From Paenibacillus sp. RC67 (GTDB lineage Bacteria > Bacillota > Bacilli > Paenibacillales > NBRC-103111): a stretch of DNA of 64,000 nt. This document shows positions 1 to 8,037 of the stretch, one piece after another. Location of the stretch: the NCBI RefSeq assembly GCF_030020805.1, contig NZ_CP125098.1:972001-1036000 (forward strand), given 5' to 3'. The notes beneath the pieces are model-generated. The model was given only the letters and a program-made list of their open reading frames with translations. It was not told the origin of the DNA and searched no databases. Each line of letters starts with the position of its first letter. Position 1 is the first letter of the stretch. Both the position numbers and the translations under genes were made by a program.

Positions 1-35
1 GGGCTGCTGTTATTTATAGCTCTAGATGCAATGCG

Positions 36-263
36 TTATTTAAAAAACTGAATCAGTAAACCGATGATCAGCATTAGGGCGGCGGAGGTGAAGATGAAAT
101 AACCGAAGTAGCGGATAGGTAAAGGCATGGAGCTTAGGTCTGCTTTTTTAAGCGGTCCTCCGCTATGAATTTGTTGCAGCTCCTGCAGTTCTGGATTTAT
201 ATATTCGACTTTGGTCTCAACCCTTACCGGTTCCGGTTGGGTTTCGTGAAGGGGGGTTGTCAT
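36..263 (-). CDS. Small single-pass membrane protein, unknown function
   Basis: The 75-residue protein has a polar N-terminal half rich in Glu and Pro, then a hydrophobic segment at about residues 52-72 (YFIFTSAALMLIIGLLI) that ends at the C terminus, so it is probably a tail-anchored membrane protein. I chose the ATG at 263 because AAAGGAG lies just upstream on the minus strand; a longer reading from 299 has no such site. I recognise no family. It is divergent from the coat-like gene at 517. Nothing upstream in its operon is visible because the window ends here. Confidence 0.6.
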   Translation of the reverse strand: MTTPLHETQPEPVRVETKVEYINPELQELQQIHSGGPLKKADLSSMPLPIRYFGYFIFTSAALMLIIGLLIQFFK

Positions 264-516
264 AGAGGTTCTCCTTTCCGTAGGAAAGATCTCAGGCAAG
301 CGGGTGCTCCCAATAGTAGGGAATATGGATATCTATTTTGACGCGCAGCATTCCCAAAAGTTGCTTGTTCGAAACAGCATTTGTACGGGTTGTCATGCAG
401 GCATCTGTCTAATTTTTCGTATATAGGTGAATACCGTGCTCTACCTAGGTGGTTCTCCATAGACTGTTGATGTGTTCGATAGTAACACGCTCTTAAAACT
501 TATGGAGGTGTCCCTA

Positions 517-822
517 ATGGATAAATTTAAACCGATGCCAATGGTTTCGCCAGCTATGGAAATGCCAGGACCAATGCCTAATATGAATGCTCCAATGCCT
601 ATGCCTTATTCGCCGAGCTTTGTCTCTCCTAGCTACACAGCACCAACCTACGCTGCTCCAATCAATGTTCATGCCAACTTCGAAGCATACAACATCATCG
701 AGCCGAAGAAACATCATCACCATCATGGTCATTGCCATAGAGGATGTGGATGGACATCAGTAGGTACAATTCTTGTATTGTACATTCTGCTTGTTATCAT
801 CCTGCGCGGCGTAGTTAGATGA
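517..822 (+). CDS. Met/Pro- and His-rich small protein with C-terminal membrane anchor
   Basis: The 101-residue product begins MDKFKPMPM and is rich in Met and Pro over its first 50 residues. A metal-binding-like cluster KKHHHHHGHCHRGC follows at about residues 67-80, then a hydrophobic C-terminal segment (VGTILVLYILLVIIL). The C-terminal part resembles the short YjcZ-type sporulation peptides, and the low-complexity N-terminus resembles spore coat proteins; both are inferences. The ATG at 517 has TATGGAGGTG upstream; the reading frame opens earlier at 472 without a good site. The His/Cys cluster suggests metal binding. It stands alone and is followed by a hairpin. Confidence 0.6.
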   Translation: MDKFKPMPMVSPAMEMPGPMPNMNAPMPMPYSPSFVSPSYTAPTYAAPINVHANFEAYNIIEPKKHHHHHGHCHRGCGWTSVGTILVLYILLVIILRGVVR

Positions 823-876
823 CCCAGTAGAGGCGACGTGCTTTATTTAGCACATGCCCAACTGCCATGATGGGAA

Positions 877-909
877 GGCTCCTTACTTTAACGGGTGGGG
901 TAAGGAGCC
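877..909 (+). terminator. Stem-loop after the His-rich gene
   Basis: A perfect 10-bp inverted repeat (GGCTCCTTAC at 877-886 and GTAAGGAGCC at 900-909) encloses a 13-base loop. There is no T-tract, so it may stabilise the 3' end rather than act as a classical intrinsic terminator. Confidence 0.45.
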
Positions 910-954
910 TCTCGCGGGTGGCGAAAGCAAACGAAAAGAATTAATCGTTAAAGA

Positions 955-1018
955 TTGACAGGACGAGCTGTGATCGGTTATTTTGTAAACAAACGTTTAA
1001 TTTAAACAAATGTTTAAC
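955..1018 (+). promoter_or_regulatory. Promoter with tandem operator for permease-tetR unit
   Basis: TTGACA at 955-960 is followed after 17 bases by TTATTT at 978-983. Overlapping the expected start site are two direct copies of the near-palindrome AAACAAAYGTTTAA, at 987-1000 and 1004-1017, repeated every 17 bp. The layout fits binding of two TetR-family dimers, presumably the product at 2382, to repress its own transcription unit. The motif is also close to LacI-family AAACGTTT sites seen elsewhere in the window, so the repressor is inferred. Confidence 0.55.
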
Positions 1019-1042
1019 AGAGTACATAAGGGAGAGATTACC

Positions 1043-2206
1043 ATGTTAGAGGCTTTACAAGCTTATATGAAGAAGCCTGCAACCATCGTCGGTATTGTGA
1101 CGGCTATGATGTTTCAGGTTATTTTCAGCATCATTTGGATGACGGGCTATGCTGGTGTCACAGATAACACAAAGCATCTAAAGATTGCGGTCGTCAATGA
1201 GGACAACGCAATGGGGGTGAAGGTGGCCGATCAATTAAAAGCGAATATGCCGTTTCAACTGTTGACCGAAAGCTCTTATGACACTGCTAAACAGCAGCTG
1301 GAGCACAGGGAGGTGCAGATGGTGCTGCATATTCCTGCTGACTTTTCCAAGCAGTTGCAAACGCCAGGACAGAAAGGGCAGATTGAGTATACCATTAACG
1401 AATCTAATCCGGCCTTGATAAAAAGCATGATGCAGGGCGTAGCAAACGGCGTAACCTCCACGGTAAATAAAGAAGCTGTCGCTGCTGGAGCGCAAGCTGT
1501 ATTGACACAAGCAAATATGCCGTCACAGCAAGCGCAAGGAATAGCGCAAGGGTTAGCGGAGAAGGTGACAGGACAGTTCGAATACACCAATCCGGTTAGC
1601 GGGATGGCGAATCAAATGATTCCGATGATGCTAGTTTTAGCATCCTTCGTAGGTGCCATGATTATGGGGATGAACGTACAACAGGCAACCATGATGCTCG
1701 GTCACAAAGTAAGCAAATGGAGCAAGTTTGCTGCTCGAATGATAATCAACGTGGTCTCTTCCATTTTCATCGCTTTAGTAGGTACCTCGCTTGTGCTGTC
1801 GCTTGGGGGAACCTCCGCAGGCGGCTTCGTATCGATGTGGCTGTTCCAGGCGTTATTCCTGCTCACGTTCATGCTATTCTCCCAGCTATTCCTCATCGTG
1901 TTCGGCATGGCAGGAATGCTGTTCAATATTACAATGCTGTCCGTGCAGCTGGTTTCGTCCGGGGCAATGGTGCCTCGGGAGCTGTTATCTGACTTTTACC
2001 TTACGCTAAGCGGATACTTGCCTGCCACCTATGCCGTAAAAGGCATTATGAACATCTTGTTCTCCGGTTCCGGCGCTACAGCAGAAGCAGGCAGTTTGGC
2101 CGTGATTTTGGTCGTATGCGGTGCTCTTGGCGCCATAGCAACAGGATTGCGCAGGGAAGCACAGGCTGCTCCAGCCCGTGCAGAAGCGGGACTTACCCGG
2201 GCATAG
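1043..2206 (+). CDS. ABC-2/YhgE-type membrane permease
   Basis: The 387-residue membrane protein has one N-terminal transmembrane helix (about residues 18-38), a ~150-residue extracytoplasmic domain with the KIAVVNEDN start typical of YhgE/Pip and ABC-2 (DUF3533-like) proteins, and about five C-terminal helices. YhgE proteins are usually much longer because of a coiled-coil region that is absent here. The ATG at 1043 has GGGAGAGA upstream; an in-frame ATG at 1010 lies inside the operator and lacks a site. No ATPase gene is adjacent. The TetR gene downstream is in the same direction, similar to the yhgD-yhgE pairing of Bacillus but in the opposite order. It may export toxic or lipophilic compounds, by analogy with TetR-controlled homologues. 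Confidence 0.7.
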   Translation: MLEALQAYMKKPATIVGIVTAMMFQVIFSIIWMTGYAGVTDNTKHLKIAVVNEDNAMGVKVADQLKANMPFQLLTESSYDTAKQQLEHREVQMVLHIPADFSKQLQTPGQKGQIEYTINESNPALIKSMMQGVANGVTSTVNKEAVAAGAQAVLTQANMPSQQAQGIAQGLAEKVTGQFEYTNPVSGMANQMIPMMLVLASFVGAMIMGMNVQQATMMLGHKVSKWSKFAARMIINVVSSIFIALVGTSLVLSLGGTSAGGFVSMWLFQALFLLTFMLFSQLFLIVFGMAGMLFNITMLSVQLVSSGAMVPRELLSDFYLTLSGYLPATYAVKGIMNILFSGSGATAEAGSLAVILVVCGALGAIATGLRREAQAAPARAEAGLTRA

Positions 2207-2381
2207 CATGAGTGGTTACGGAAGCTAATGGTCAGATTATTGATCCGTCGGATTTCGATCTTGGCGGGTCTTATTTTAAGCTTATTGTAACCGCTTGCGA
2301 ATCCAATAAGAAAGATTCATAATAGGAGTAATTATGGATCTTAAGTAGATGATTAGACTGTCTCAAAGCTAAGGAGAACCT

Positions 2382-2981
2382 ATGACACAGACCGATTCGG
2401 ATATGAAAATACGGATTTTGCTTGCAGCCAAAAAGCTGTTTGCTCAACAAGGGTTTGACGGAACGACTGTACGCCAAATTTGCGAGGAAGCAGGCGCTAA
2501 CGTAGCTCTGATTTCGTATTATTTCGGAGGCAAGGAAAAAGTGTTCCATGCGGTGTTTGATTACTTTTTCGTCGGACACCGAATGGAGGAGCTTGAAGAG
2601 CAATTAAAGGAGCCTGTATCGGCTCTTCGACTCATGGTGAAGGAAGTCGTTTGGTTTTGCATGAACGAGCCGGAGGTAGCCTCCATTATTCAGCAAGAGT
2701 TTGTAGCTAATTCTCAAAGGTCGCCGCGCATCACGGAGCGAACCTTTCCCATATGGATTAAAATAAGAGAGCTTCTCATTAATGGAAAGCAGGAGGGAGT
2801 GTTCCGGTACGAATCGTTGGACCATACCCTGCTTTTTATCATCAGCACGGCGCTTTCTTTTAAAAAAATGGTTACCCTGAAGCCCCTTTTTACGGAGCAG
2901 GAGACCAGTGTCGAGAGGACGGCGGAACACGCCAGCTTGTTTGTACTGAGGGCTCTCGGAGCGGCTGGTTTTGAAGAATAA
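2382..2981 (+). CDS. TetR/AcrR-family transcriptional regulator
   Basis: The 199-residue protein has the canonical N-terminal TetR helix-turn-helix at about residues 8-55 (ILLAAKKLFAQQGFDGTT, then ISYYFGGKEKVFHAVFDYF) and an all-helical ligand domain of the CecR-like type. AAGGAG lies 6 bases before the ATG. It follows the permease gene by 175 bases on the same strand with no terminator visible between them, so they probably share the promoter at 955. Autoregulation through the tandem operator at 987-1017 is likely. The inducer cannot be told from sequence. Confidence 0.85.
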   Translation: MTQTDSDMKIRILLAAKKLFAQQGFDGTTVRQICEEAGANVALISYYFGGKEKVFHAVFDYFFVGHRMEELEEQLKEPVSALRLMVKEVVWFCMNEPEVASIIQQEFVANSQRSPRITERTFPIWIKIRELLINGKQEGVFRYESLDHTLLFIISTALSFKKMVTLKPLFTEQETSVERTAEHASLFVLRALGAAGFEE

Positions 2982-3054
2982 AGTCTTATTGTGTACAAGA
3001 AGAAATAGGCCGGGGATCGATGACGATCAACCGGCTTTTTTGGTTTTACCTGAG

Positions 3055-3624
3055 TTATTTATTATCAGGGACTTCCTTGGGGATAAATTGGTATATTTCG
3101 CCGGTTTCAAACGAATCAATCAGCTTATCGAACCACTTATAATAAGCAAGTGCATTTTTGATTTTATCTATATCTATGAGCAAACAGGTCTGAAGGTGCT
3201 CGTCCTCAGGGAAGCGCTCGGCCAAATCTTGCAGCTCTGCTAACGATTTACGCAGGGATTGCAAATTGATTTCGAGGGCCTTACGCCACTTAATGCCGAA
3301 AAAATCGGCAAGCGTCTGGTACCAGTCCGATTCCACCTCGTATAGATCCTTCCGCGATCCTTTTTCCCATACTTGATTCACCATCTTTAAATCCAGCAGT
3401 GAACGAATCCCTGTACTCATGCTTGTCTTGCTCATTTCCATGGCTTCGCCCATTTCATCCAGCGTCATCGGTTTGTTTTGAAAAAACATTAAACCGTATA
3501 AAAGACCATGAGACAACGTAATTCCATACAAGTCCATATTTTTGCCTATGGATTCGATGACACGCTTTCGCGCTTTTTGAATCTGTTGTTCCTGCTCGGG
3601 CGCGATCCCTTCTAACCCGTTCAT
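3055..3624 (-). CDS. GbsR/OpcR-like MarR-type regulator
   Basis: The 189-residue protein matches the GbsR family: a winged helix-turn-helix at about residues 30-100 (LTLDEMGEAMEMSKTSMSTG-type recognition region) and a helical C-terminal domain. In Bacillus such proteins respond to choline or glycine betaine and repress osmolyte uptake genes. It is divergent from the OpuA-like importer at 3896, which fits a role in controlling it. I place the start at the ATG at 3624, with GAGGAG 11 bases upstream; a GTG at 3636 would sit on the ribosome binding site itself. Adjacency to opuA rather than gbsAB or opuB suggests a lineage-specific circuit. Confidence 0.8.
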   Translation of the reverse strand: MNGLEGIAPEQEQQIQKARKRVIESIGKNMDLYGITLSHGLLYGLMFFQNKPMTLDEMGEAMEMSKTSMSTGIRSLLDLKMVNQVWEKGSRKDLYEVESDWYQTLADFFGIKWRKALEINLQSLRKSLAELQDLAERFPEDEHLQTCLLIDIDKIKNALAYYKWFDKLIDSFETGEIYQFIPKEVPDNK

Positions 3625-3735
3625 TATTGCACCCACTCCTCTGTCGATGTCCTAGACTTAGATGGTTGTCATCATTATCAGAACTCACGATTATTGTAAG
3701 AAACAAAAGGCAGATTGTAAAGCTCTGGATAACGG

Positions 3736-3847
3736 ACGATACGAAAGGAATCGTGAGGATTCAATGTGTAAAGTTCGTAAAGTTTTTACTGTACGTACGA
3801 TACAAACGAAAAAAAGTGTTGACTCTGTATAGAGCATTCTTTACACT
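3736..3847 (+). promoter_or_regulatory. Promoter of the opuA operon with repeated ACGATAC motif
   Basis: TTGACT at 3819-3824, a 17-base spacer and TACACT at 3842-3847 form a good sigma-A promoter 49 bases before the ATPase gene. Upstream, ACGATACRAA occurs twice in the same orientation (3736-3745 and 3797-3806), 61 bp apart. The first copy also forms an ACGAT...ATCGT inverted repeat. These are candidate GbsR-type binding sites between the divergent genes. Confidence 0.5.
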
Positions 3848-3895
3848 TAGGTACGAGAGAACTGGAAACGAAATGGAATGGAATGAGGTGAAACC

Positions 3896-5113
3896 ATGGC
3901 CATTATCGAAGTAAAAGAGCTTTCGAAGGTATTTGGCCCTAATCCCGAAAGTGCGCTTAGTCTTCTCGATAAAGGCTGGTCTAAAGACAGCATTTACAAG
4001 GAAACAAAGCACACCGTGGGGGTTAACAAGGTTAGTTTTTCAATTGAGTCCGGGGAAATATTCGTCATTATGGGATTGTCGGGGAGCGGCAAATCGACGA
4101 TGGTACGACTGCTGAATCGTCTGATCGAGCCGACGCTCGGTACGATTGCTATTCACGGTCAAGACATTGTACAGATGAATCCGGAGCAATTGCGTCAAGT
4201 CAGACGGAAACAAATCAGTATGGTATTTCAGAAGTTCGCGCTATTTCCGCACCGGACGGTGCTCGAAAACGTGGAATACGGACTCGAAGTACAAGGATTG
4301 GAGAAGTCCTCCAGAAGGAGCAAGGCGGAGGCGGCGCTTGAGCTTGTTGGTTTGAAAGGCTGGGACAACAGCTTTCCCGATCAGCTTAGCGGAGGCATGC
4401 AGCAGAGGGTAGGACTCGCGAGAGCGTTAGCGAATGATCCGGATATTTTATTGATGGACGAAGCGTTCAGCGCCTTGGATCCGCTTATTCGCAAGGATAT
4501 GCAGGATGAGCTGCTGGAGCTTCAGGATAAGATGAAGAAAACTATCGTCTTTATTACCCATGACTTAGATGAAGCGCTGCGGATTGGCGATCGGATCGCG
4601 CTTATGAAGGACGGGGCTGTCGTACAGATAGGGACGCCTGAAGAAATTTTGATGAATCCGGCTAATGAATACGTGGAACGATTTGTTGAGGATGTCGACT
4701 TATCCAAGGTATTAACGGCCTCTCACGTGATGCGCAGGCCGGAGACGGTAGGATTGGACAGAGGTCCGCGTGTAGCCCTGCAGTTGATGCGGGACAGTGG
4801 TATCTCCAATTTGTTTGTCGTCGATCGATCGAAGAGACTGCTTGGAGTTATAACAGCGGATGATGCATCCAATGCAGTCAAGGATGGCCAATCATTGGAG
4901 GATATCGTCATTGATGATGTACCTACCGTTTCGCCGGAAATGCTGCTTCATGAATTGTTTGAAATATGCGGCTCATCCAAATATCCCGTTGCTGTTGTTA
5001 ATGAGAACGGACGTATCGTAGGCGTCATTGTTCGTGGAGCCGTACTGGGAGCTTTGGCTGGACAGCATATGGCGAAGGAGGTGACGACGGATGATTCCGA
5101 AAATGCCTCTTGA
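3896..5113 (+). CDS. opuAA: Glycine betaine/proline ABC importer, ATP-binding protein
   Basis: The 405-residue ATPase energises osmoprotectant uptake. Walker A is GLSGSGKST (about residues 59-67), the signature is LSGGMQQRVGLARAL, Walker B is ILLMDEAFSALDP, and the H-loop is ITHDLDEALRIGD. The C-terminal ~130 residues form two CBS domains, which in OpuA transporters sense ionic strength. The N-terminal insertion before Walker A is typical of the OpuAA/ProV class. The ATG at 3896 has GAGGTG upstream. Its end overlaps the permease gene by 23 bases, implying translational coupling. With 5091 and 5935 it makes a complete three-gene importer. Confidence 0.92.
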   Translation: MAIIEVKELSKVFGPNPESALSLLDKGWSKDSIYKETKHTVGVNKVSFSIESGEIFVIMGLSGSGKSTMVRLLNRLIEPTLGTIAIHGQDIVQMNPEQLRQVRRKQISMVFQKFALFPHRTVLENVEYGLEVQGLEKSSRRSKAEAALELVGLKGWDNSFPDQLSGGMQQRVGLARALANDPDILLMDEAFSALDPLIRKDMQDELLELQDKMKKTIVFITHDLDEALRIGDRIALMKDGAVVQIGTPEEILMNPANEYVERFVEDVDLSKVLTASHVMRRPETVGLDRGPRVALQLMRDSGISNLFVVDRSKRLLGVITADDASNAVKDGQSLEDIVIDDVPTVSPEMLLHELFEICGSSKYPVAVVNENGRIVGVIVRGAVLGALAGQHMAKEVTTDDSENAS

Positions 5114-5930
5114 CGAATGGGTAGAGAGTGCAGTTGATGCTCTGGGTACTCATTTATCGATCTTCTTCGATGCGGTGTCGATGATTATTGAGGGGATTGT
5201 GAACGGTATCTCCACCGTGCTTCATTTGGTACCGTCCTTAGTATTTATAATATTATTGGGCGCCATTGCTTACTGGTTTGCCCGTTTACCCATGGCCTTA
5301 TTTACTATTATTGGACTATACCTTATTGATAACCTGGGGTACTGGGACCATACGATGGATACGCTCGCGTTGGTTTTGACGTCGGCGATCATTTCCATCG
5401 TGCTTGGCATTCCTCTTGGCATATGGTGTGCTAAGGACCAGCGAGTGCAAAACGTGCTCATGCCGATACTCGATTTTATGCAGACGATGCCTGCATTCGT
5501 ATATTTAATACCTGCGGTCACTTTCTTCGGCTTGGGTGTAGTACCGGGAGTAATCGCATCCGTTATTTTCGCGGTTCCTCCTACGATCCGTCTGACGAAC
5601 TTGGGGATACGGCAGGTTCCTGCCGACCTGGTCGAGGCTTCCAATGCATTTGGCTCTACATCGGGTCAAATGCTGTTCAAAGTCCAACTGCCGCTAGCGG
5701 TGCCTACCATCATGGCAGGCGTGAACCAAACGCTGATGCTGGCATTGTCTATGGTTGTTATTTCGTCCATGATCGGTGCCCAAGGTATTGGAGCCGATGT
5801 GTATCGGGCGGTCACGCAGATTAAGACAGGTCAAGGCTTTGAAGCTGGCTTATCGATCGTTATTCTTGCTATTTTTCTGGATCGAATGACGCAGCATCTG
5901 GTTAAACGAAAAAGAACAAAGAGAGGGTAA
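5091..5930 (+). CDS. opuAB: Glycine betaine/proline ABC importer, permease
   Basis: The 279-residue integral membrane subunit starts at an ATG preceded by AAGGAGGTGA inside the end of the ATPase gene. It has an amphipathic N-terminus and about six hydrophobic segments. The EAA coupling loop is visible as VEASNAFGSTSGQMLFKVQL, near residues 182-201. Length and organisation match OpuAB/ProW family members, which form the translocation pore. It is followed 4 bases later by the binding-protein gene. Confidence 0.92.
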   Translation: MIPKMPLDEWVESAVDALGTHLSIFFDAVSMIIEGIVNGISTVLHLVPSLVFIILLGAIAYWFARLPMALFTIIGLYLIDNLGYWDHTMDTLALVLTSAIISIVLGIPLGIWCAKDQRVQNVLMPILDFMQTMPAFVYLIPAVTFFGLGVVPGVIASVIFAVPPTIRLTNLGIRQVPADLVEASNAFGSTSGQMLFKVQLPLAVPTIMAGVNQTLMLALSMVVISSMIGAQGIGADVYRAVTQIKTGQGFEAGLSIVILAIFLDRMTQHLVKRKRTKRG

Positions 5931-5934
5931 TGAA

Positions 5935-6828
5935 ATGAAAAAAACGATGAAAACTTTTATGTTTGCAGGGTTATCCGCCCTTGTTATTTTGACAGGCTGT
6001 GCCAAGGAAAAAGAAGCGCCGCAAGCTCAGACGATTGGTGCTCAGGTGAAGCATGAGATTATTGGTATTGACCCGGGCGCAGGGATTATGAAATCGACGG
6101 CGCAGGCGATTAAGGATTACGAGCTCACCGATTGGAAACTCGTGGAGGGCTCAGGAGCGGCTATGACTGCTGCTTTCGACAAAGCGTACAAGGATAAAAA
6201 GCCTATCATCATTACCGGCTGGACACCGCATTGGATGTTCGGTAAATATGATTTGAAATATTTGAAGGACCCTAAAAATGTATATGGTGGCGACGAGCAA
6301 ATTCATACAATTGTCCGCAACGGACTGAAGAAGGATGAGCCTTCGGCCTATAGCTTGCTGGATAAGTTCGAATGGACTCCGGAAGATATGGCCAAAGTCA
6401 TGGTGGATATTCAAAACGGTAAAAAACCTGAGGATGCAGCCGCGGCTTGGGTTAAGGACAATGCAGACAAAGTGGATGCATGGAGCAAAGATATTCCTAA
6501 AGCAGATGGCAAAAAGCTTAAGCTTGCCTATGTTGCGTGGGATTCCGAAATTGCCAGCACGAATGTGGTGAAAACGGTATTGGAAACCAAGCTCGGCTAT
6601 AAAGTCGATCTTCTACAGGTCGAAGCAGGCCCCATGTGGGCTGGTGTCTCCAATGGTGATGCGGACGCTATTGTGGCAGCGTGGCTTCCTACAACACATA
6701 AAGATTACTATGAGAAGTACAAGGGGAAATTCGAGGATCTTGGAGTTAATCTGAATGGTACGAAAATCGGCCTTGTCGTTCCTTCCTATATGGATATCGA
6801 TTCCATTGAAGATTTGAAAACTAAATAG
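5935..6828 (+). CDS. opuAC: Glycine betaine-binding lipoprotein of OpuA importer
   Basis: The 297-residue substrate-binding protein has a lipoprotein signal with lipobox LTGC (Cys at about residue 22), so it is anchored to the outer membrane face. The first lobe holds IIGIDPGAGIM and ITGWTPHWMF and the second AYVAWDSEIASTN, PMWAGV and AAWLPTTH. These Trp positions correspond to the aromatic cage that holds the quaternary ammonium group in B. subtilis OpuAC, and the order of lobes is the same as there. The ATG at 5935 has GAGAGGG upstream. It is the last gene of the operon, closed by a strong terminator. Confidence 0.92.
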   Translation: MKKTMKTFMFAGLSALVILTGCAKEKEAPQAQTIGAQVKHEIIGIDPGAGIMKSTAQAIKDYELTDWKLVEGSGAAMTAAFDKAYKDKKPIIITGWTPHWMFGKYDLKYLKDPKNVYGGDEQIHTIVRNGLKKDEPSAYSLLDKFEWTPEDMAKVMVDIQNGKKPEDAAAAWVKDNADKVDAWSKDIPKADGKKLKLAYVAWDSEIASTNVVKTVLETKLGYKVDLLQVEAGPMWAGVSNGDADAIVAAWLPTTHKDYYEKYKGKFEDLGVNLNGTKIGLVVPSYMDIDSIEDLKTK

Positions 6829-6840
6829 TAGTTGCGTATC

Positions 6841-6876
6841 AAAGAGCAGTTTTCCTCGGATAGCTGCTCTTTTTTG
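6841..6876 (+). terminator. Intrinsic terminator of opuA operon
   Basis: AAGAGCAG pairs with CTGCTCTT around a short loop and runs into TTTTTT, 13 bases after the last stop codon. Confidence 0.85.
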
Positions 6877-7002
6877 CATTCATCTGCGGTATGGGATTGT
6901 CTGTAGCTAAGAGGACAGTTGCCGGTCCATCATTATAAAGGGTCGGGGGAGATTGTCCCCCGAAAAATCTGCGGCTTTACGCTGCTGAAAAACCAGGATG
7001 GA

Positions 7003-7767
7003 TTACTTAATAGAATCTCCCTGTTTTACCGGACTTAACTTGCTGTAGGACAACAGCTCTGAAATTGTAACAAACCGGTAGCCTCTGCTCTTCAACTCAG
7101 GCAGTATTTTTTTTAGGGCGGCGATGGTCTGTGTCTGTCCTTCAACATAGTCGTGGAACAAGACGATATCACCGTTGCGGGCGTTATCCAGCACGGTGGA
7201 TGTAATTTTGGAAATACCCGGTGTATTCCAGTCCATTGTATTCTGATGCCATGACCACATGACTACAGTAAAGCCTTCTTTCCTCGCGATGCGAACCAGA
7301 GTCTCATTGTAGTAGCCTCCTGGAGGCCTGAACAGGTGGGGCCTCTGCCCGCTTGCTTTAAATATGGCATCCTGCGTTTTTCTCAGCTCATCCTTGAACC
7401 GATGCTCGGACACCTTCCTGTTGAAATAGAGGTGTTTATAGGTGTGATTGGCCAGCTCATGTCCTTCATCTGCTTCCCTCTTAACGAGGTCGGGGTACAT
7501 TTCTGCTTTATTTCCAATGATAAAAAAGGTTGCTTTCACATCATATTGCTTCAGTAAGTCCAAGATTTCAGGCGTATCCTCGGGATCAGGACCATCATCG
7601 AAGCTCAGCGCTATGACCTGTTCCTCGGTCGGCACTTCCCAAACGACTTCGCCGCGTTTTTCATAATACGGTCGTCCCTTGCTTGGTGCGGCCGTTAAGG
7701 TTGTACTGAATCCAAGCAGCAGTATACAGCTCGAAAGCGCCAATACTTTGAAGTTATGACTACGCAT
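7003..7767 (-). CDS. Secreted polysaccharide deacetylase (NodB domain)
   Basis: The 254-residue protein carries a signal peptide (about residues 1-28, cleavage near TAAPSK) and a NodB-type carbohydrate esterase 4 domain. Visible motifs are ALSFDDGPD (catalytic and metal Asp), ELANHTYKH (metal His pair), FRPPGGYYN and WSWHQNTMDWN. Such enzymes remove acetyl groups from peptidoglycan or other amino-sugar polymers; the size is close to PdaA/PdaB-type proteins of spore formers. The ATG at 7767 has GGAGG about 10 bases upstream. It stands alone, and a GC-rich hairpin at 6944-6962 lies beyond its end but lacks a T-tract on the minus strand. Confidence 0.85.
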   Translation of the reverse strand: MRSHNFKVLALSSCILLLGFSTTLTAAPSKGRPYYEKRGEVVWEVPTEEQVIALSFDDGPDPEDTPEILDLLKQYDVKATFFIIGNKAEMYPDLVKREADEGHELANHTYKHLYFNRKVSEHRFKDELRKTQDAIFKASGQRPHLFRPPGGYYNETLVRIARKEGFTVVMWSWHQNTMDWNTPGISKITSTVLDNARNGDIVLFHDYVEGQTQTIAALKKILPELKSRGYRFVTISELLSYSKLSPVKQGDSIK

Positions 7768-7865
7768 GTCATTGAGGCCTCCTATTGCATCCTAAATATG
7801 AGATTGTACCATAGTTTTCCCGCACGGAGTAAATTTAGACATCCGCTTCCTTCCAATAAATGCTG

Positions 7866-7894
7866 TTGCATAATAAAGAAAATTGTGGTAATTT
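7866..7894 (+). promoter_or_regulatory. Candidate promoter of the Tad-like locus
   Basis: TTGCAT at 7866-7871 and TAATTT at 7889-7894 are separated by 17 bases. Transcription would start near 7901, just before the hairpin at 7925. It points toward the kinase gene. No other gene on this strand lies between it and the divergent deacetylase. Confidence 0.45.
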
Positions 7895-7924
7895 ATATAC
7901 AACATTGGATATTACGAGCGGAAG

Positions 7925-7975
7925 AACCGCCTCTATCCTGCGCTTAGGCGTCAGGGAAGGGGCGGTTTTTTTGTC
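7925..7975 (+). terminator. Intrinsic terminator in the leader of the kinase gene
   Basis: AACCGCC at 7925-7931 pairs with GGCGGTT at 7960-7966, with further pairing inside (CCTG and CAGG), followed by a run of T. It faces the kinase gene and has no gene before it on the plus strand, so it is either an attenuator for the downstream locus or the end of a short (~75-base) RNA. Confidence 0.7.
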
Positions 7976-8037
7976 GTTCGGGAAATGTGCGGTTCATTTA
8001 CGGGCATGAACATGACTTGGATAGAGGTGAGGTCTGT

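Noticed and set aside
5935..6828. Possible circular permutation of the betaine-binding protein (order of lobes)
   Set aside because: The order IIGIDPGAGIM... then AYVAWDSE... is the same as in B. subtilis OpuAC as I know it, so it is not unusual.
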